From Novosphingobium resinovorum (lineage in GTDB: Bacteria > Pseudomonadota > Alphaproteobacteria > Sphingomonadales > Sphingomonadaceae): 64,000 bases of DNA. Made by a program: the position numbers and the translations under genes. Under the pieces are notes generated by a model that saw nothing but the letters and a program-made list of their open reading frames with translations, was not told where the DNA came from and did no database searches. Below are positions 7,564 through 16,081 of this stretch, in pieces (positions within the stretch are counted from its first letter, which is position 1; each line of letters starts with the position of its first letter). The stretch spans positions 248,001 through 312,000 of the forward strand of contig NZ_BSFC01000021.1 in NCBI RefSeq assembly GCF_027922145.1. The letters run 5' to 3'.

Positions 7564-9198
7564 TCAAACCGCCTGCAACTCCGCGATCAGCCCTTCGCGC
7601 AGGCGGAACTTCTGGATCTTGGAGGTCGACATCGGCCACTCCGCGACGAAGCGCACATGACGCGGAATCTTGAAGCTGGCGATGCGGCCCTTGCAGTGGT
7701 CGATCAACTGCTGCTCGCTGGCGCTCTCGCCCTCGGCGAGTTCGACGAAGGCGGCAGGGACTTCGGAGTAGCGGTCGTCCGGCAGGCTGACGACCTGCGC
7801 CAGCTTCACCGCCGGATGAGTCTGCAGCATGGCCTCGATCTCCGCCGCCGCGACGTTCTCGCCGCCGACCTTGAGCATGTCCTTGGTGCGGCCATGGAAC
7901 ATGACGTTGCCGTCCGCGTCGATCGAGCCGATGTCGCCGGAGAAGAACCAGCCGCCCCGGATGGCCTCGGCGGTCTTTTCGGGGGCGTTGTAGTAGCCCT
8001 TGAGGATGTTCGGGCCGCCCAGCACGATCTCGCCCTGCTCGCCCGGCCCGCAATCCTCGCCGGTTTCGGGATCGACGATGCGGACCTTCCACTCGTCGAG
8101 CGGCACCCCGCAGCGGCCGGTGCGCACGTCATAGCTGTCGGAAAGACGGCTGGTGGAGACGGTGCCCGCGCCTTCCGTCAGCCCGTACGTGCCGACCTGG
8201 ATGGTGTGCGGCATGGCCTCGGCCACCGCCAGTTTGATCCATTCGGGCTGGACCGCGAAGTTGGAGTTCATCACCCGCAGCTTCGACAGGTCGGTATCCT
8301 TGAAGGTCGGGTGGGTGATGAGGTCCTGCATGATCGTGACGAAGCTGGGATAGGCGATCGTCGCGCCCTCCTTGCCCAGCATCGCCAGCCCTACCCCGGC
8401 ATCGAAGCGCGGGATCGTCATGTAGACGCCGCCGAGGTCGAGGATCATCGTCATCGGCAGGATGCCGGCGATGTGGAAGATCGGCAGCGGCGACCAGACC
8501 TTGTCCTCGCCGGTGCATTCGTAGCGTACACCGAGATTGCGGCTGTTCGCCACTTGCGCGCGGTGGCTGATCATCGCGCCCTTGGGATTGGCCGTCGTGC
8601 CCGAAGTATAGAGGATCATCGCCGTGTCCTGCGGCGAGACGGCGTCGATCCGCGCATCCACTTCGGCCTCGGGCGTCTCAAGCCCCGCCCCCAACGCCGC
8701 GCGGGCGGAGACGAGATAAGGCGCGCACCGATCGTCCAGGCACACGATGCTGCGCAGGCGGGGCGCCTCGGGCAAGGCAAGCGCCCAAGGGTCCTCCGCC
8801 TGCGTCAGCGAGGGCAGCGCCGCTTCGAGACGTGCGCTGAAATCGAGACCGTCGGCGACTTTGCCGATGGTGATGATCGTCACGAGATCGGCGTCGGCGG
8901 CGACGAAGCCCAGTTCGCTAGCCTGATACCGCGCGTTGACCGGCACCGCGACGGCGCCCGTCATGGTGATGCCGTAGAACGCGGTGATGAAGTCCACGCA
9001 AGTCGGCAGCAGCAGACCGACGTTGTCGCCGGGCTTCACGCCCATCGCCACGAACGCCCGCGCCCAGCTGCGCGCCGCCTCGTTCAGTTCGGTATACGTC
9101 CGCCGCCGGTCCGGCAGCACGATCGCATCGCGGTCCCCGAACTTGCCTGCCGAGGATCGCACCATCTCGCCCATAGTCAGGATCGGCCTATCGCCCAT
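7564..9198 (-). CDS. AMP-binding acyl-CoA synthetase/ligase
   Basis: This 544-residue ANL-family enzyme activates a carboxylic acid to acyl-AMP and then acyl-CoA. It shows the phosphate-binding loop YTSGTTANPKG (197-207), a YGLTEGAG motif, the GDIG...GRTKDMLKVGGENV hinge region and a C-terminal lysine in SKIQKFR. The ATG at 9198 follows GGGAGAG. It probably supplies CoA thioesters to the acyl-CoA dehydrogenase and MaoC protein of the same island. It is divergent from the tetR gene, and the shared 272-nt intergenic region holds a candidate operator. Confidence 0.92.
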   Translation of the reverse strand: MGDRPILTMGEMVRSSAGKFGDRDAIVLPDRRRTYTELNEAARSWARAFVAMGVKPGDNVGLLLPTCVDFITAFYGITMTGAVAVPVNARYQASELGFVAADADLVTIITIGKVADGLDFSARLEAALPSLTQAEDPWALALPEAPRLRSIVCLDDRCAPYLVSARAALGAGLETPEAEVDARIDAVSPQDTAMILYTSGTTANPKGAMISHRAQVANSRNLGVRYECTGEDKVWSPLPIFHIAGILPMTMILDLGGVYMTIPRFDAGVGLAMLGKEGATIAYPSFVTIMQDLITHPTFKDTDLSKLRVMNSNFAVQPEWIKLAVAEAMPHTIQVGTYGLTEGAGTVSTSRLSDSYDVRTGRCGVPLDEWKVRIVDPETGEDCGPGEQGEIVLGGPNILKGYYNAPEKTAEAIRGGWFFSGDIGSIDADGNVMFHGRTKDMLKVGGENVAAAEIEAMLQTHPAVKLAQVVSLPDDRYSEVPAAFVELAEGESASEQQLIDHCKGRIASFKIPRHVRFVAEWPMSTSKIQKFRLREGLIAELQAV

Positions 9199-9300
9199 TC
9201 CCGCTCTCCCATGCCCTGTGCTCTTATCAGATCGCGCGGCAAAGCACCCGATCATGCGAATTGTGTTTGACGCCAGCTTATCAAGCGGCGGGAAAAAGAC

Positions 9301-9318
9301 AATCAGTCATGTCTGTTT
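9301..9318. promoter_or_regulatory. Candidate TetR operator in the divergent synthetase/tetR region
   Basis: AATCAGTCATGTCTGTTTT-like sequence, an imperfect palindrome centred at 9309/9310. It shares CAGTCATG and TGTTTT with the site at 15434. It lies about 100 nt upstream of the synthetase start and 150 nt upstream of tetR, so one site could control both. Identified by eye from similarity between sites. Confidence 0.5.
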
Positions 9319-9470
9319 TGTTTACAGGCGTGGCAAGGTGATGCCAGCGGGGCGATATCCGCAGGAATGGCCGCGATCCGGGGCCTTCGGGTGCTTGCCT
9401 AACGGGCGGTCCAGAGCGTAAGCGGATTGAATCCGCAATCACTGCCGACAGCATTTTCCAGGCGAATCAC

Positions 9471-10157
9471 ATGGCCCTTTCGCGCACGCGCACCACCCGC
9501 ACTGCAAAGCCTGCCGCTCCCAAGGCGTCTCCCGCAAAGAATGGCGGCACGACCCTGCAGGCGACCAAGGCGGCACAGACGCGCGCGCGGCTGATCGAGG
9601 CGACGGTGCGCTGCCTCGTCAAGCACGGCTACGCCAACACCACGACGCCGCGCGTGGCCGAGGAGGCGGGCCTGTCTCGCGGGGCGATGATGCATCACTT
9701 CGAGAACGGCGCCGCGCTCATCAAGGCGACGATCATCGAACTGCACGAAAAGCGCCTGCGCGCTTTCCGCCGCGCCGCCGAGAAGCCGGAGGAGCACGAC
9801 GTCGACACGCTGGTGGAAGTCTACTGGGCACAGGTCCAGAAACCCGCGTTCATCGCCTTCCACGAACTTGCCGTGGCGGCGCGCACCGACAAGGACCTCG
9901 GCGCGATCCTCTTCCCGCTACAGGAGGAATTTCGCGAACGCTTCAACGCGCAGGCCGATGCCCTCTTCCCCGAATGGCGTGATGCTCCGGCCCAGTTCGA
10001 CATGGCCATGAACCTGTCCCAGACGATCCTCGAAGGCATGGCCATCGCGGTGCAGACCGGCGCCATGGACAAGGCCAAGGTGCCGGCCATGCTGACCCAT
10101 CTTGAGAACCAGATCCGCGCGCTGATGCCGTGGCACAAGGGTGCCGCCGTCTCGTAA
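9471..10157 (+). CDS. TetR/AcrR-family transcriptional regulator
   Basis: A 228-residue regulator with a basic, Ala/Pro/Lys-rich N-terminal tail of about 30 residues, then a TetR helix-turn-helix domain (about 35-85, TTPRVAEEAGLSRGAMMHHF) and an all-helical ligand-binding domain. It is the only TetR protein in the island and is flanked by two of the four related palindromes (9301 and 10156), so it is the natural candidate to repress the surrounding genes. The effector is probably a CoA ester or substrate, but this is inference. Confidence 0.92.
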   Translation: MALSRTRTTRTAKPAAPKASPAKNGGTTLQATKAAQTRARLIEATVRCLVKHGYANTTTPRVAEEAGLSRGAMMHHFENGAALIKATIIELHEKRLRAFRRAAEKPEEHDVDTLVEVYWAQVQKPAFIAFHELAVAARTDKDLGAILFPLQEEFRERFNAQADALFPEWRDAPAQFDMAMNLSQTILEGMAIAVQTGAMDKAKVPAMLTHLENQIRALMPWHKGAAVS

Positions 10158-10177
10158 AAACAATCTTGTTTGTCTTT
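10156..10177. promoter_or_regulatory. Candidate TetR operator between tetR and the SDR gene
   Basis: AAAACAATCTTGTTTGTCTTTT, read from about 10157, is an imperfect palindrome that overlaps the last bases of the tetR stop codon. It lies about 87 nt upstream of the following SDR start and resembles the site at 15434 (ACA, TC, TG, TGT, TTTT in register). It suggests the SDR has its own regulated promoter. Confidence 0.5.
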
Positions 10178-10263
10178 TTGATCGCCCGCCGCTACCGTGG
10201 TGGCGGGCAGAGGATCAACGCGGCGCAAGTCGGCCTCTGTCCCGATTCGTGAGGACAAGAGAT

Positions 10264-11184
10264 TTGAACGCGCCCAGCAACTACACCGCGAAAGTGTTCC
10301 GCCCCGAAGACGATGGCCCGGACCGTCCGGCGCGCGGCCTCGACGAAGAGGCGCTGCGCCAGCAGTCCACGATCTACCGTGACGACATGCTCGCCGGGCA
10401 GACGGTACTGATTACGGGCGCGGGCAGCGGCATGGGCAAGGCGGCGGCGTTCCTGGCGGCCAGGCTGGGCGCCAACGTCGCGATCTGCGGGCGCGATATG
10501 GACAAGCTGCAGACCACCGTGGACCTCGTGCGCGAGGAGGTCGGCAGCGAAGTCCTCGCCGTATCGACCAACATCCGCGATCCCGAAGGCGTCGAGGCGC
10601 TGATCGGCACGGTCCATGACCACTTCGGCGGGCTCGATACGCTGGTCAACAACGCGGGCGGGCAGTTCCCACAGGACGCCATAGACTTCACCCGCAAGGG
10701 CTGGCTGGCGGTGATCGACACCAACCTCAACGGGACCTGGTGGATGATGCAGGAAGCCGCCAAGCGCTGGCGCGAGGACGGCAAGCCGGGCAACATCGTC
10801 AACATCGTCGCCAACGTCGAGCGCGGCATGCCGCAGGCGGCGCACACCTGCGCGGCGCGCGCGGGGGTGATCTACCTCTCCAAGACGCTTGCCACCGAGT
10901 GGTCGCAGTGGAACATCCGCGTCAACTGCATCGGCCCCGGCGTAATCGAGACCGAGGGCTTCCGCATGTACCCGGAAGAAGCGCTCAAGCGCTTCCACAA
11001 GGCCAACCCGATGCGGATGCGCGGCAACGCCTGGGACGTGGCCGAGGCGATCGCCTACCTGGCCTCCCCGGCGGCGCGGTTCATCAATGGCGACCTCATC
11101 ATCATGGACGGCGGGCAGGCCCAGTGGGGCGTGATCTGGCCTGCCGGAATGCCGGAATATTTCAGCGAGGACGGGGCGGCGTAG
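10264..11184 (+). CDS. SDR-family oxidoreductase, dienoyl/enoyl-CoA reductase-like, with degenerate YxxxK
   Basis: A 306-residue SDR if translation begins at TTG 10264, which follows a GAGGACAAGAG site; the next in-frame ATG (10387) has no ribosome site. The Rossmann motif GAGSGMG and LVNNAGGQFP are normal. Where classical SDRs have Tyr-x-x-x-Lys the protein reads HTCAARAGV, a His and an Arg, as in many 2,4-dienoyl-CoA and trans-2-enoyl-CoA reductase-like SDRs. A 41-residue N-terminal extension precedes the fold. It may reduce an unsaturated acyl-CoA made in this island. Confidence 0.85.
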   Translation: MNAPSNYTAKVFRPEDDGPDRPARGLDEEALRQQSTIYRDDMLAGQTVLITGAGSGMGKAAAFLAARLGANVAICGRDMDKLQTTVDLVREEVGSEVLAVSTNIRDPEGVEALIGTVHDHFGGLDTLVNNAGGQFPQDAIDFTRKGWLAVIDTNLNGTWWMMQEAAKRWREDGKPGNIVNIVANVERGMPQAAHTCAARAGVIYLSKTLATEWSQWNIRVNCIGPGVIETEGFRMYPEEALKRFHKANPMRMRGNAWDVAEAIAYLASPAARFINGDLIIMDGGQAQWGVIWPAGMPEYFSEDGAA

Positions 11185-11201
11185 CCCTGCTCCCTCTTCC
11201 C

Positions 11202-11286
11202 GTCATCCCCGCGAAGGCGGGGACCCAACTGATGAGCGTGCAACAGGCATCGTCAGGAGATGGGTTCCCGCCTTCGCGGGAATGAC
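11202..11286. repeat. Imperfect 29-bp inverted repeat, CCCGCGAAGGCGGG family
   Basis: Arms 11202-11230 and 11258-11286 are reverse complements with a few mismatches; the cores read CCCCGCGAAGGCGGGG and CCCGCCTTCGCGGG. It lies between two co-directional SDR genes and may be a dispersed palindromic element or an mRNA hairpin. Confidence 0.8.
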
Positions 11287-11322
11287 TGCTCTGTTTTTAG
11301 AAAACAACGGATGGAGAGAGAC

Positions 11323-12081
11323 ATGGGCCGGGTTGAAGGCAAGGTTGCGCTGGTCACCGGCGGCGGCTCGGGGCTGGGAGCGGCGGACTGCGAGGCGCTC
11401 GCCCGTGAAGGCGCCACCGTGGTCGTCACCGACGTGAAGCTGGAGACCGCGCTCGCCGTAGCCGACCGCATCGGTGGCGGCGCACTGGCGATGGCGCTCG
11501 ACGTGGCGGACGAAGGGCAGTGGATCGCCGTCATGCAGGAGATCGAGGCGCGCTTCGGCAGGCTCGACGTGCTGGTGAACAATGCGGGCGTGGTGCTCAA
11601 CGCCGATGTCGAGGATACCACGCTCGAACAGTTCCGCTGGGTCAGCGCGATCATGACCGACGGCGTGTTCCTGGGCTGCAAACATGCGATTCCGCTGATG
11701 AACAAGGGGAGCGGCGGCTCCATCGTCAACATGAGTTCGACCGGCGCCCTGCTCGGCTATCCGATCTTCTTCGCCTATTCCGCCGCCAAGGGCGCGGTGC
11801 GGGCGATGACCAAGTCGGTCGCGGTGATGTGCCAGGAAAAGGGCTACAAGATCCGCTGCAACTCGGTGCACCCCGGTGCGATCGAGACGCCGATGGTGCA
11901 AACCGCCGAAGGCCGCCTCGACAAGCCCAAGGAAATCCCGGACGGCGTCCTGCCTCCGGGCACGCCGGGCCATCCCAAGGACGTCGCGGCGCTGGTGCTG
12001 TTTCTCGCCTCGGACGAATCCCGCTTCATCACCGGCGCGGAGCTTGTCATCGACAACGGCGTGACGATCAGGCCGTTCTGA
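11323..12081 (+). CDS. Short-chain dehydrogenase/reductase (glucose/3-oxoacyl dehydrogenase-like)
   Basis: A 252-residue classical SDR with the cofactor motif GGGSGLG, LVNNAGV, catalytic serine in NMSSTG and YSAAK, then VHPGAIETPM. ATG 11323 follows GGAGAGAG and starts the Rossmann strand; an in-frame upstream ATG lies in the preceding palindrome and is unlikely. It is complete and has all catalytic residues, in contrast to the SDR just upstream. It probably acts on a hydroxy/keto intermediate of the island's pathway. Confidence 0.9.
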   Translation: MGRVEGKVALVTGGGSGLGAADCEALAREGATVVVTDVKLETALAVADRIGGGALAMALDVADEGQWIAVMQEIEARFGRLDVLVNNAGVVLNADVEDTTLEQFRWVSAIMTDGVFLGCKHAIPLMNKGSGGSIVNMSSTGALLGYPIFFAYSAAKGAVRAMTKSVAVMCQEKGYKIRCNSVHPGAIETPMVQTAEGRLDKPKEIPDGVLPPGTPGHPKDVAALVLFLASDESRFITGAELVIDNGVTIRPF

Positions 12082-12085
12082 CCGG

Positions 12086-12583
12086 TCAGAGCAGGAGCGG
12101 CTGCCCTTCCTCCATCGCCAGCAGCCAGGCTTTCGCCTCGATGCCGCCGGCGAAACCGGTGAGGTTGCCGCTCTTGCCGATCACCCGGTGGCACGGCGCG
12201 ATGATCGAGATGGGGTTGCGCCCGTTCGCCGCGCCGACCGCGCGGCTTGCACCCGGAGTGCCGAACCCGCGCGCGATCTCGCCGTAGCTTCGCGTTTCGC
12301 CGAAGGGAATTTCCAGCAGCGCGGCCCAGACTTTGCGCTGGAATTCCGTGCCCCGGAAATCCAGCGGCAGGTCGAACACGCGTCGCCCGTCCGCGAAGTA
12401 TTCGCGCAGCTGTGTCTGCGTGGCCGCTAGAACCGGATGCTCCTCATCGATCAGCGGGCCGAGGGGAACCCGGTCCGGCCGATCATTCTCCCACAACACC
12501 GCGACCAGCCCGGCGTCGCCGCCCACCAGCGTGAGTTCGCCCACCGGCGACGGCATCGTGCGGCGATAGAGAGGCTGTTCCAT
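12086..12583 (-). CDS. ogt: Methylated-DNA--[protein]-cysteine S-methyltransferase
   Basis: This 165-residue suicide enzyme moves alkyl groups from O6-alkylguanine to its own cysteine. The active-site motif PCHRV is present with C131, and the helix-turn-helix region SYGEIARGFG and the RAVGAANGRNP loop precede it. There is no Ada N-terminal domain, so it is Ogt-like. It is convergent with the SDR (4 nt between the stops) and is a DNA-repair gene lodged inside the catabolic island. Confidence 0.93.
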   Translation of the reverse strand: MEQPLYRRTMPSPVGELTLVGGDAGLVAVLWENDRPDRVPLGPLIDEEHPVLAATQTQLREYFADGRRVFDLPLDFRGTEFQRKVWAALLEIPFGETRSYGEIARGFGTPGASRAVGAANGRNPISIIAPCHRVIGKSGNLTGFAGGIEAKAWLLAMEEGQPLLL

Positions 12584-12654
12584 CCGCGCCTCCTTGCCGC
12601 CGCCGCGCCGGGTGTCAATCCGTCAGAGGATCATAACCGGAACATTTGTGCCAT

Positions 12655-14001
12655 CTAACCTTCCAGCCAACGGTCCAGTTCGACGTGGAAGTGCCTCAGC
12701 CTAGCTTCCTGCTCACCCCATAAAGGACCACGGAACCCCCGCGAACGCGCGCCCGCCTGAACGATCGGCAGCAGGTCGGAGTCCTGATCCAGAACCTCGC
12801 CCATACCCGGCGGTTCGCCGAGCCCGGTATGGACCACTTCGGGCCGCGTCGCGCCCGTCACGTCGACCTCCGCGCCCAGCCCCATCCAGCCCGGCGCGCC
12901 ATAGCCGGGGGCATCGACGTGGCGGTAAAGGATGGTGGTTTCGTAGGTGAACTGCTCCGGATCGCCGGCGTGCGGCTTGAAGCGATGGAGGAACACCGCT
13001 TCGGGGTGGCAGCCGATCTGGGTATTGGGAAATATCCCGAAGATCGTCGCATCGGTCAGTTGCGCATCGGAGAAGTGCGAATAGTCCAGCCCGATCCGCG
13101 CCGCCCGCTCCCGCTTGGCATGGGCCACCGCGGCGCGGCTTTCCATGGCGGTGCCGGTGAAGCTGTCCGGATCGACGCCCGCGTCGGCCAGCAGCATGGC
13201 GATGCCGGGATTGATCCTCTCCTGATCCGGGAAGTGCGAGTTGGGCTGGGCCATCGGCACGAACTGGCGCGAGAGGCCGTGCGGGAAGAGGTCGATATGC
13301 GTGCGGTCGTCGATCACTCCCATCGTCTGCGGATGGATCGCGTGGAGGTGATAGCTCTCGTAGAAAGCGTCGATCCCGCCCTTCCAGTTCGCCGCCCAGT
13401 CCGACCGGCGATGCTGGACGACGTGCATCCGGTCCATGCCGTAAGTCTCCAGCATCGGCAGGATCGGTGCGAGAAACTCGGCCAGCGGCCGCGCGCCCTC
13501 GTCCATGTTGATGAAGACGAGGCCCGCCGCTTCCTCCGCGCGAACCGAGGTCAGGTCGGTGCCATGGCAAAGCACTTCGGGGCGGAAGGTCTCGGCGTCG
13601 GTCACCTTCTGGTTGTGCCCGTCGATCCCGTAACGCCACGAGTGAAACGGACAGGTGAAGCTGTCCTGGCTTCCCATCTCTCCGGTGACGAGGCGGCTGC
13701 CCCGGTGCGGGCACACGTTGTAGTGCGCCGCGACCGAGCCGTCCGTCTGCCGAACGACAATGAAGCTCTCCGGGCCGGTATCGAACTTCACCCAGTCGCC
13801 GGGCTCGGGAATGTCGCTGGACGGCGCGGCGAGCAGCCAGGTGCGGGCGAAGACCTCATCCCATTCGCGGGCGAAGAATTCGGGCGAGGTGTAGCGCGCG
13901 GGATCAGGGCGCGCGGTGCCGTTGTCGATCGCCGGGGCGGGCTGGTCGAAGGGGTGATCGGAGCCCTTGTGGACAGTCCAGCTGCGCGGATCGTAGTTCA
14001 T
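12655..14001 (-). CDS. Rieske non-heme iron oxygenase, alpha subunit (tandem copy A)
   Basis: A 448-residue Rieske oxygenase with C97-P-H99 and C117-P-F-H120 binding the [2Fe-2S] cluster, and iron ligands probably in YHLHAIHP. ATG 14001 overlaps the upstream paralogue's TGA by 4 nt (ATGA), so the two are translationally coupled; GGAGG precedes it. It is strongly similar to the next gene throughout, including the NGTxRPDP start, VGLVFI-type and RRSDW segments, and the GLGEPPG...EVLDQDSDLLPIV tail. The two may form a hetero-oligomer or act on related substrates. No ferredoxin or reductase gene is nearby. Confidence 0.9.
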   Translation of the reverse strand: MNYDPRSWTVHKGSDHPFDQPAPAIDNGTARPDPARYTSPEFFAREWDEVFARTWLLAAPSSDIPEPGDWVKFDTGPESFIVVRQTDGSVAAHYNVCPHRGSRLVTGEMGSQDSFTCPFHSWRYGIDGHNQKVTDAETFRPEVLCHGTDLTSVRAEEAAGLVFINMDEGARPLAEFLAPILPMLETYGMDRMHVVQHRRSDWAANWKGGIDAFYESYHLHAIHPQTMGVIDDRTHIDLFPHGLSRQFVPMAQPNSHFPDQERINPGIAMLLADAGVDPDSFTGTAMESRAAVAHAKRERAARIGLDYSHFSDAQLTDATIFGIFPNTQIGCHPEAVFLHRFKPHAGDPEQFTYETTILYRHVDAPGYGAPGWMGLGAEVDVTGATRPEVVHTGLGEPPGMGEVLDQDSDLLPIVQAGARSRGFRGPLWGEQEARLRHFHVELDRWLEG

Positions 14002-15362
14002 ACGCCTGCCTCCATCCGGCGGTCGAGTTCGGCGTGGAAGTGGCGCAGGCGGCCTTCCTGCTCGCTCCACAGCGGCCCCCGGAAACCACGCGAGCGGGCG
14101 CCCGCCTGCACGATGGGCAGCAGATCAGAGTCCTGGTCCAGCACTTCGCCAAGCCCCGGCGGCTCGCCGAGGCCCGTGTGGACGATCTCGGGCCGGGTGG
14201 CGCCGGAAAGGTCGGTGTCCTCGCCCAGCCCCATCCATGCCGGAGCGCTGTAACCGGGCGCATCGACGTGGCGGTAGAGGATGCAGGTGTCGTACGTGAA
14301 CTGGTTCGGATCGCTCGCGTGCGGGAGGAAGCGGTGAAGGAAGATCGCCTCCGGGTGGCAGCCGATCTGGGCATTGGGAAACAGGCCATAGACCACGGAA
14401 TCGCTGAGCTGGCTGTCGCTGAACCGCTCATAGCCGAGCCCGAGGTCTGCGGAACGGCGGCGCTTGGCCACCTGCACCGCGCGGCGCGTCTCTGCGGCGG
14501 TGCCGTTGTAAGTCTCGGGATCGATACCTGCATCGCGCAGCATCGACTGGATGCCGGGGTTAACCGTCTCCTGATCGCCGTAGCGCGCGGCAGGCTGCGC
14601 GAAAGGCACGAACTGCCTCGAGAGACCGCCAGGCCAGAGGTCGATCTGGGTGCGGTCGTCCATCAGGCACTGCGTCTGCGGGTGGACGGCATGGAGGTGG
14701 TAGATCTCGGCGAAGGCATCCACCCCGCCCTTCCAGTTCGCGCCCCAGTCCGAGCGGCGGTGCTGCACCACGTACATCCGATCGATGTCGTAGAGTTCCA
14801 GATGCGGCAGGATCGGCGCCAGCCATTGCTTCAGCGGCTCGATCTGCGGGTCCATGCAGATGAACACCAGCCCCACCGCCACCTCGCAGCGTACCGAAGT
14901 GAGATTGCGGTCGTGGCAAAGCACTTCGGGCCGGAACGTCTCCGGATCGGTGACCGCGACGTTACGGCCCTCGAGGTCGAACTTCCACGAATGGAACGGG
15001 CAGGTGAAGCGGTCGAGCGAGCCGAAGTCTGCAGTCACCAGACGGCTGCCCCGATGCGGACAGACGTTGTAGTGCGCATGGATCGCGCCGTCGTCGCCGC
15101 GCACGACGATGAAGCTCTCGGGACCGACATCGAAAGTGAAGAAGTCCCCCGACTCCGGAATGTCGGAAGCAGGTCCGGCGAGCAGCCAGCTCTTCGCGAA
15201 GACCTTCTCCCACTCCTCGCGCATGAAGGCGCGGTCGTGGTAGCGGCACGGGTCGGGCCGCCCGGTGCCGTTGTCGATCGCGGGCGACACCCGCGCGTTG
15301 AACGGATGCGGCGTGCCGACGTGGATGTTCCAGTCGTCGAAATCGAGCTTCATCATGGTCAT
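13998..15362 (-). CDS. Rieske non-heme iron oxygenase, alpha subunit (tandem copy B)
   Basis: A 454-residue protein with Rieske ligands C101-P-H103 and C121-P-F-H124 and catalytic-domain histidines H222 and H227 (YHLHAVHP). The start is ambiguous: AGGAG lies 4 nt before ATG 15362 and 10 nt before ATG 15356, and a third ATG follows at 15353. A candidate operator lies 72-91 nt upstream. It is the first gene of a two-gene unit with its paralogue. A paralogous pair without a beta subunit suggests homo-oligomeric alpha-only oxygenases of the demethylase/carnitine-oxygenase sort. Confidence 0.9.
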   Translation of the reverse strand: MTMMKLDFDDWNIHVGTPHPFNARVSPAIDNGTGRPDPCRYHDRAFMREEWEKVFAKSWLLAGPASDIPESGDFFTFDVGPESFIVVRGDDGAIHAHYNVCPHRGSRLVTADFGSLDRFTCPFHSWKFDLEGRNVAVTDPETFRPEVLCHDRNLTSVRCEVAVGLVFICMDPQIEPLKQWLAPILPHLELYDIDRMYVVQHRRSDWGANWKGGVDAFAEIYHLHAVHPQTQCLMDDRTQIDLWPGGLSRQFVPFAQPAARYGDQETVNPGIQSMLRDAGIDPETYNGTAAETRRAVQVAKRRRSADLGLGYERFSDSQLSDSVVYGLFPNAQIGCHPEAIFLHRFLPHASDPNQFTYDTCILYRHVDAPGYSAPAWMGLGEDTDLSGATRPEIVHTGLGEPPGLGEVLDQDSDLLPIVQAGARSRGFRGPLWSEQEGRLRHFHAELDRRMEAGV

Positions 15363-15433
15363 CCCTCTCCTCTGGGATCCACCGGGCGGCCGTCTCTCAT
15401 GTCCGACTCACCCTCGGGGTGGACATTCAGTAG

Positions 15434-15453
15434 AAAACAGTCATGAATGTTTT
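15434..15453. promoter_or_regulatory. Best-conserved candidate TetR operator, divergent Rieske/VOC region
   Basis: AAAACAGTCATGAATGTTTT is a 20-bp palindrome with one mismatched pair (15440/15447). It sits between the divergent Rieske gene (start 15362) and the VOC gene (start 15522), about 70-90 nt from each. Related sequences at 7523, 9301 and 10156 point to a common regulator, most likely the TetR protein at 9471. Confidence 0.6.
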
Positions 15454-15521
15454 TCAAGAAGGATCGCGACCACCCGTGCCGACCGGACGCGGGAACGCGG
15501 CATAGCGGGAGAGTGACCGAG

Positions 15522-16055
15522 ATGAGCCGCATCTATGGCAGGATTTTCCAGATCGCCTACGTCGTCCCCGACCTTGACGAAGCGGTCGAGCACTGGACGA
15601 AATCGATGGGAGTCGGACCCTTCTACGACTTCCCGATTCCCCTTCCCTTCGAGGAACTTTCCGTCGCCGACAGCCCGGCGCCGCTGGACGAACCGATCTT
15701 CGGAGGCGTCTCGATCAGCTACAGCGGCGACACGATGATCGAACTGATCCAGCCCGGCGCGGCGCCGTCCACCTACCGCGATTTCCTGGAAAGCGGCAAA
15801 AGCGGCGTGCATCACTACGGCACCTGGATCGACGACTACGAGGCCACGCTGGCACAGGCACGGGCGGACGGCGTGCCCGTGCTGCTGGAAGGCCGCCTGC
15901 CGCTGTCGCGCTTCGCCTATCTGGACACGGCTCGCGACGGCCTCAGCCCTCTGATCGAGGTCATCGCACCGCTGCCGCCGATGGTCGAGCTGTTCGCCAT
16001 GATCAAGGGCGCGGCGGCGGCCTGGGACGGCTCCGATCCGCGCCGCTCGATCTGA
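15522..16055 (+). CDS. VOC (glyoxalase/bleomycin-resistance) family protein
   Basis: A 177-residue single-chain VOC protein. The N-terminal beta-alpha-beta module begins IFQIAYVVPDLDEAVEHW, with paired modules ending in PLIEVI. The likely metal ligands are a His in SGVHHYG and Glu residues such as that in MIELIQPG. ATG 15522 follows GGGAGAG. The family includes dioxygenases, epimerases and isomerases, so the reaction is open. Its place opposite the Rieske pair, sharing an operator-like palindrome, suggests a role in the same pathway, for instance ring cleavage or methylmalonyl-type epimerisation. Confidence 0.8.
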   Translation: MSRIYGRIFQIAYVVPDLDEAVEHWTKSMGVGPFYDFPIPLPFEELSVADSPAPLDEPIFGGVSISYSGDTMIELIQPGAAPSTYRDFLESGKSGVHHYGTWIDDYEATLAQARADGVPVLLEGRLPLSRFAYLDTARDGLSPLIEVIAPLPPMVELFAMIKGAAAAWDGSDPRRSI

Positions 16056-16081
16056 AAAGCCCTTGCGAAAATGCCCCAAGG

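Noticed and set aside
5308..15362. Naming the Rieske proteins as biphenyl, naphthalene or steroid oxygenases
   Set aside because: There is no beta subunit, ferredoxin, reductase or ring-cleavage dioxygenase nearby, and motifs alone do not fix the substrate.
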